A DNA stretch of 9,672 bases from CAZWVA01 sp964636885. GTDB lineage: Bacteria > Desulfobacterota_D > UBA1144 > Nemesobacterales > CSP1-2. The stretch spans positions 1-9,672 of the forward strand of contig CAZWVA010000080.1 in NCBI GenBank assembly GCA_964636885.1. Direction: 5' to 3'. Shown piece after piece: positions 5,964-9,672 of the stretch. The notes under the pieces were generated by a model, which saw only the letters and a program-made list of their open reading frames with translations, did not search any database and had not been told where the DNA came from. Both the position numbers and the translations under genes were made by a program. The stretch's first letter is position 1, and the number at the start of each line of letters is the position of its first letter.

Positions 5964-7355
5964 ATGAAAGCGATCAAAGTGGATAAGCTAGGTAAGCGGG
6001 TAAGAAACATCATAATAGCCATGTGCCCTCTTCTCTTCTTTATCGTCGCGTTTTTATCTGCTTTTGCCGAAGCTCAAGATACCTGGCATGTTAGAGACGC
6101 CACACTCAGAAACGGCCTTCGGATTCTTCTCCTTGAGGATCATAGAACCCCAACGGTTACACTTCAGGTCTGGTACAAGGTTGGCTCAAGGAACGAGCAG
6201 TTAGGTATAACCGGAATTTCCCATTTGCTTGAGCACATGATGTTTAGAGGTGCTAAAAAATACGGCCCCGATACCTTTTCCAAGATAGTAGGAAGGAACG
6301 GGGGAAACGATAACGCCTTTACCACCGAGGATTACACAATGTATTTTGAAAATATAGCCTCCGACAAGGTCAATTTGCTCCTTGACCTTGAGTCCGATCG
6401 AATGGCCGATCTGCTTCTAGACCCAAAGCCCTTTCTTACGGAAAGGGACGTGGTTATGGAGGAGAGGCGCCTTCGTACCGAGGATGACCCCGTCTCCGAC
6501 CTTTTAGAACAGGTAAATGCGGCAGCCTTTGAAGCCCATCCTTACCACTCCCCCGTTATAGGCTGGGCGTCGGATCTAAGACAGATCACGAGGGAGGATG
6601 TATATAGCTTTTATAAGACCTACTACGTTCCGAATAATGCGGTTCTCGTAGTGGTTGGAGACTTTAAGCCCGAAGATACGCTAAAGGAAATAGAGAAGAG
6701 ATTTGGAGAGATAAAACCGGGCCCACCCCCACCAAAGGTAAGGAGCGTGGAACCACCACAGAGGGGAGAAAGGCGCGTGACCCTAAGGAGGGCCGCGGAG
6801 CTTCCCTTTGTGGCAGTGGCGTATCATACGCCAAACCTCGGAAGCCCAGATAGCCTTGCGCTTGAGGTTCTTTTAACGGTTCTTGCAAAAGGGGATAGTT
6901 CCAGATTATATAAAAGCCTGGTTTACGACAGGCAACTTGCGCTCTTTATTGCCGGGGATTACTCGCGTCTAAGCATTGACCCGAATCTAATGACCTTCTA
7001 CGCTCAGGTCATGCCGGGGAAAAACCCTGTGGAGGTAGAAAACGCCATATATGAGGTAGAAAACGCCATATATAATGAAATAGATAAGATAAAGAACGAG
7101 CCTATCTCTCAATACGAGTTAAGGAAGGCCAAAAATCAAATAGAATCCTCCTTCATTTTCGGTCAGGACTCCCTGTTTGGAAGGGGATTCATTCTAGGTC
7201 AATACGAGATTCTCGGGGGCTGGAAGATGGTAAAAGATTACATACCGGGGATTAGGGGAGTTACCGCAGAGGACATCATGGATGCCGCCAAAAGGTATCT
7301 AACCAAAGACAACCGAACCGTGGGTGTGCTTATCCCCGAAAAGCCAAAATCATAG
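5964..7355 (+). CDS. M16B zinc metallopeptidase, catalytic subunit (HxxEH present)
   Basis: This 463-aa exported protein has a basic N-region (residues 1-14) followed by a hydrophobic signal/anchor at about 15-36 ending SAFAEA. The M16 inverted zinc motif is intact: H87-LL-E90-H91, with the downstream glutamate at E166/E167 (VVMEERR). E90 is the general base, and the two histidines and the distal glutamate bind zinc. Family landmarks include FENIASDKV at about 128-136 and the asparagine/glycine-rich NGGNDNAFTTEDYT. The second domain has R314 in DSSRLYKSL, but the tyrosine expected 13 residues later is L327, so the R/Y pair is broken here. Two exact heptapeptide copies (357-363, 364-370) reflect the DNA repeat at 7032-7073. 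No clear Shine-Dalgarno sequence precedes the ATG, so the start is chosen for the signal peptide. It is followed after 18 nt by its likely partner. Confidence 0.92.
   Translation: MKAIKVDKLGKRVRNIIIAMCPLLFFIVAFLSAFAEAQDTWHVRDATLRNGLRILLLEDHRTPTVTLQVWYKVGSRNEQLGITGISHLLEHMMFRGAKKYGPDTFSKIVGRNGGNDNAFTTEDYTMYFENIASDKVNLLLDLESDRMADLLLDPKPFLTERDVVMEERRLRTEDDPVSDLLEQVNAAAFEAHPYHSPVIGWASDLRQITREDVYSFYKTYYVPNNAVLVVVGDFKPEDTLKEIEKRFGEIKPGPPPPKVRSVEPPQRGERRVTLRRAAELPFVAVAYHTPNLGSPDSLALEVLLTVLAKGDSSRLYKSLVYDRQLALFIAGDYSRLSIDPNLMTFYAQVMPGKNPVEVENAIYEVENAIYNEIDKIKNEPISQYELRKAKNQIESSFIFGQDSLFGRGFILGQYEILGGWKMVKDYIPGIRGVTAEDIMDAAKRYLTKDNRTVGVLIPEKPKS
7032..7073 (+). repeat. Exact 21-bp in-frame tandem duplication inside the M16 catalytic subunit gene
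   Basis: Bases 7032-7052 and 7053-7073 are identical and adjacent (each starts GAGGTAGAAAACGCC). Each copy encodes the heptapeptide EVENAIY, giving residues 357-370. Because synonymous positions are also identical, the duplication is recent or conversion-maintained. It lengthens a charged helix-like segment before NEIDKIKNEPIS by exactly seven residues, about two helical turns, and leaves the frame open. An assembly artefact is possible but less likely, because the duplication is in frame and short. Confidence 0.95.
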
Positions 7356-7373
7356 ATTCGATGACAGATAAAA

Positions 7374-8714
7374 ATGAGGATCAGAAAAACACAATTTTTA
7401 TGTTTAGCAATACCAATACTGCTTTTACTTTTCTTCCAACCGAGTAGAGTATCGGCCAAGCCCCTAGGGAATCGGATCCTTTTAGAGAACGGAATAACGC
7501 TTCTTGTGTCAGAAAGACCGGGTGTTCCCTTTATAGTGGTAGAGGCCCTCATAAAAGCCGGTTCTACGAATGAACCGTCCGAGAAGGCAGGCCTAGCAAA
7601 TCTTACTGCAGAGCTTCTCACTCAGGGAACGACAAAGAGAAGAGCGGAAGAGATCGCAAGGGAGACAGATTTCATGGGTGCTTCTCTCTCCGCATCCTCG
7701 GATTATGACTTTACCGAAGTTGAACTCGTTATTCTAAAGAAGTACCTCGATAAGGGATTGGAAATCCTGGGAGACGTTTTGACGAATCCCTCCTTTCCAC
7801 AAGAGGAGGTTGAAAAGAAGGTTAGAGAGATTGAGGGAGAACTCAAAAAGAACGAGGAAGACCCAGACTGGGTAGCAGAACGCGAGTTCCTTAAAGCCCT
7901 TTTTAAGGATCATCCCTATGGCCGCATGGTGGAAGGAAACAAAGAGAGCCTAAAAAGGATCAAAAGGGATGATATAGAGGATTTTCACTCGAATTATTAT
8001 CTTCCAAATAGAACGATTATCGCGGTAGCTGGGGATTTAACCTTCGAGGAGGCAAAAAACCTAATAGAGAAAAAACTTGGCAACTGGCAGCCAAAGGAGA
8101 TAAAAGAGAAAGAGATCCCTCCTCCGCCTACTCCAGAAAAGACCGTTTCTCTAGAACTGGATCGCAAGGTTGCCCAGGCAAATATTATCCTCGGTCATCT
8201 AGGCATCACCCGGGATAACCCCGATTACTATGCCGTTCAGGTCATGAATTACATACTGGGAGGCGGAAACTTTTCATCCCGCCTGGTAAACGACATCAGA
8301 GACAAAATGGGGCTTGCCTATAGCGTTAGTAGTGAATACATAGCCAGAAAACATTCGGGCTACTTTCAGATAGGGCTCCAAACCAAAAACCCAAGCGCAA
8401 AGGATGCCATCAAACTGGTAATAGAAGACATGAAGAGGATCCGTGAAGACGGCGTCTCGGATAAAGAGCTGGAAGACGCCAAGGCGTATCTCGTAGGGAG
8501 TCTACCACTCAGGATTGAAACGAATAAAGAGGTTGCAAAGAATATGGAACTACTGGAGTTTTACGGTCTTGGGCTTGATTACTTTGATAGATACACAGAG
8601 CGCATAAAAGACGTAACCAAGGAAGACGTTTTAAGAGCAGCTAAAAAGTATCTCCATCCCGAAAGGTATGTGCTCGTTACAGTAGCCAATCTAAAAGAGG
8701 CGAATATCAGGTGA
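7374..8714 (+). CDS. M16B peptidase-like non-catalytic subunit (partner of the upstream gene)
   Basis: This 446-aa protein has a signal peptide (about 1-28: a basic start, LCLAIPILLLLFF, then a cleavage-like RVSA). It has the same two-domain M16 architecture as its neighbour, but the zinc motif is gone: the segment aligned to HxxEH reads N76-LT-A79-E80. The second domain keeps the R/Y pair of M16 enzymes, R303 (FSSRLV) and Y316 (GLAYSV), and has a glycine-rich loop (ILGGGNFSS at about 294-302). In characterised heterodimeric M16B enzymes (the Sphingomonas SPH2681/SPH2682 type, and mitochondrial processing peptidase), one subunit supplies zinc and the other helps bind substrate; this pair fits that scheme. 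The ATG has no strong Shine-Dalgarno sequence, and an out-of-frame ATG lies at 7361. Translation may be coupled to the upstream gene. Confidence 0.92.
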   Translation: MRIRKTQFLCLAIPILLLLFFQPSRVSAKPLGNRILLENGITLLVSERPGVPFIVVEALIKAGSTNEPSEKAGLANLTAELLTQGTTKRRAEEIARETDFMGASLSASSDYDFTEVELVILKKYLDKGLEILGDVLTNPSFPQEEVEKKVREIEGELKKNEEDPDWVAEREFLKALFKDHPYGRMVEGNKESLKRIKRDDIEDFHSNYYLPNRTIIAVAGDLTFEEAKNLIEKKLGNWQPKEIKEKEIPPPPTPEKTVSLELDRKVAQANIILGHLGITRDNPDYYAVQVMNYILGGGNFSSRLVNDIRDKMGLAYSVSSEYIARKHSGYFQIGLQTKNPSAKDAIKLVIEDMKRIREDGVSDKELEDAKAYLVGSLPLRIETNKEVAKNMELLEFYGLGLDYFDRYTERIKDVTKEDVLRAAKKYLHPERYVLVTVANLKEANIR

Positions 8715-9062
8715 TTAGAATTATAAGCCCGAATCATCAAGGATACCCAGCCCGATTATTCATACCGGTTCATGTTAGCGCCAATCATCAATGATGTAGA
8801 CACCAGACCGATTATAACCGGACTTATTTGGCCTTTGCATTGCGACGCCCTGCATGTTCGGTACGGAAGCCCCGCACTATCATCCTGTGATAAGCCCTAT
8901 AATGACCCGTATTGGCCCCGGCAACGAGGCGCGACATATCACTCAAGGAAGCTAGTGCCTCACATGTATCCAGAAGCCGATAGAAAACTCGCTCTGCGTT
9001 TGATCCTGGCCGCACAGCCCCGAATTTGATATGGCATGCACCGCTTAGAGAATCTCAACAAC
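8715..9062. other. Gene-free convergent region between the M16 pair and the cupredoxin
   Basis: About 350 bp between converging genes. Open frames of 63-85 codons exist on both strands but lack ribosome binding sites, recognisable domains or plausible composition, so I reject them. I see no strong terminator with a T-tract for either flanking gene. It contains a degenerate direct repeat (8727-8828). Further along there is a short hairpin TATCA-TCCTG-TGATA at about 8879-8893, and GAGGC/GCCTC arms at 8926-8930 and 8957-8961. Confidence 0.55.
8727..8828. repeat. Degenerate direct repeat of about 52 bp, two copies
   Basis: Three ordered blocks recur at nearly constant offset: AATCATCAA at 8732-8740 and 8783-8791 (offset 51), CCGATTAT at 8752-8759 and 8808-8815 (offset 56), and ACCGG at 8764-8768 and 8817-8821 (offset 53). 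This looks like an old tandem duplication with small indels. A weaker echo (GATTAGAATTATAAGCCC at 8713-8730) may be a third partial copy. No coding or mobile-element meaning is apparent. Confidence 0.45.
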
Positions 9063-9527
9063 TCACTTAACCGTCAGCGTTCCTCTCATGCCAGCAGCAT
9101 AGTGACCGGGAAAGGTGCATATGTAAGTATAGTCGCCCCGTTCCTTCGGCGCGTCAAATGTCACCGACTTGGTTTCACCACCAGTCACCAGTTCAGTATG
9201 AGTAATCACCTTGTCCATCATATCCTTGGGTATATAGCCGTTTTCCTTTGCCTTAACCGCGGCGTTAGCGAATGCGCTTGGATCTGTACCCTTTTTCAGC
9301 AGCACGAAGTTGTGGGACATGGCTACAGGCGGCAGAGAGGTCTTGTTTATAAGCTTCACAGTCAGTCTTTCACCCGGTTTCGCACTTATTTGAGTGACAC
9401 TGAATTTCAGACTATCAATACCCTCTATCTCGATAGTACGCGCCTCGGCCACCGTAGCACCCGCGAGTATACCCAGCAAAACAAACAGCGTGAACTCAAC
9501 GTAGAATATATCGAGTTTCTTTAACAT
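9063..9527 (-). CDS. Exported type-1 copper protein (azurin/auracyanin-like cupredoxin)
   Basis: This is a 154-aa periplasmic electron carrier. Residues about 8-29 form a signal segment ending VAEA; the mature part is a single cupredoxin domain. All four type-1 copper ligands are visible: H72 (AMSHNFVLL, azurin-like context) and the C-terminal cluster C137-TFPG-H142-YAAG-M147. The middle region (residues about 83-110, DPSAFANAAVKAKENGYIP) resembles the azurin flap. The H-to-M distance of five residues is one longer than in azurin and matches auracyanin and plastocyanin. The ATG at 9527 has an excellent ribosome binding site. A likely role is shuttling electrons to a terminal oxidase, supported by the oxidase genes in the window, but the redox partner is not shown. 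Its orientation is opposite to the M16 genes, so it is an independent transcription unit. Confidence 0.94.
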   Translation of the reverse strand: MLKKLDIFYVEFTLFVLLGILAGATVAEARTIEIEGIDSLKFSVTQISAKPGERLTVKLINKTSLPPVAMSHNFVLLKKGTDPSAFANAAVKAKENGYIPKDMMDKVITHTELVTGGETKSVTFDAPKERGDYTYICTFPGHYAAGMRGTLTVK

Positions 9528-9532
9528 GATAT

Positions 9533-9541
9533 CCCCTCCTT
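9533..9541 (-). promoter_or_regulatory. Ribosome binding site of the cupredoxin gene
   Basis: On the minus strand AAGGAGGGG lies 5 nt upstream of the ATG at 9527-9525, an extended anti-Shine-Dalgarno match that fixes the start and suggests high expression, as is usual for periplasmic copper carriers. The remaining sequence to 9672 is A/T-rich leader or promoter DNA in which I cannot name a specific promoter. Confidence 0.85.
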
Positions 9542-9672
9542 AGAATTTTTATTGATTACGTATGGGTTTGATCTGACTACCTTCATCTTCCGATTTAACT
9601 TTTACAACGTTCTCATTTATCCTTTTTTCCGTATCCGTAAGTCCAGTCGGTTACGTGAGGTATCCTCTCAAA

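Noticed and set aside
8772..9029. 85-codon plus-strand frame and the overlapping 63-codon minus-strand frame in the 8715-9062 gap
   Set aside because: No ribosome binding sites, no recognisable domain or membrane/signal pattern, and they overlap each other; best explained as chance.
9036..9524. Plus-strand frame opposite the cupredoxin gene
   Set aside because: It is the antisense shadow of a gene with all four copper ligands and a strong ribosome binding site.

Overview
The window is an aerobic-respiration neighbourhood of a Gram-negative-type bacterium (signal peptides, periplasmic cupredoxin, cbb3-type oxidase, a sigma-54-type promoter). Base composition is moderate and there is no sign of phage, plasmid, IS or CRISPR material. 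The lineage cannot be fixed from the sequence. A single-haem CcoP-type subunit, a DUF1614 membrane protein, a paired M16B protease and an auracyanin-like cupredoxin together suggest a deep-branching non-proteobacterial group (Nitrospirota, Desulfobacterota or a related candidate phylum). That is a low-confidence inference.

Left end, minus strand (1-921): an SCO/SenC copper chaperone is followed after 25 nt by the first 24 codons of a cytochrome c oxidase subunit II gene (coxB), which runs off the edge. This is the start of a CuA-type oxidase operon transcribed leftward. Positions 922-1405 are a gene-free divergent region ending in a very good -24/-12 (sigma-54) promoter.

Middle, plus strand: the sigma-54 promoter drives a 121-aa exported small protein (1406-1771), which is closed by a 14-bp perfect hairpin (1785-1824). 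After another gene-free stretch come ccoS (2133-2348) and a tightly packed ccoN-ccoO-ccoP set (2475-5175, joined by ATGA overlaps) encoding a cbb3-type oxidase. The CcoP-type subunit has one haem site instead of the usual two, and there is no ccoQ. A DUF1614 polytopic membrane protein (5223-5906) follows. Next are two M16B peptidase subunits (5964-7355 and 7374-8714): the first carries the HxxEH zinc site, and the second has lost it but keeps the R/Y pair, so they probably form one heterodimeric enzyme. The catalytic subunit contains an exact in-frame 21-bp tandem duplication.

Right end: a convergent gene-free region with a degenerate repeat (8715-9062), then a minus-strand exported type-1 copper protein (9063-9527) with an excellent ribosome binding site.

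Functionally, two haem-copper oxidase loci, a copper-delivery protein and a copper electron carrier lie together. CuA delivery (SCO), cbb3 maturation (CcoS), the cbb3 core and a possible soluble electron donor (the cupredoxin) form a coherent respiratory module. The M16 pair may do periplasmic protein turnover. The most unusual points are the single-haem CcoP, the sigma-54 promoter in front of an uncharacterised exported protein, and the recent tandem duplication in the protease.
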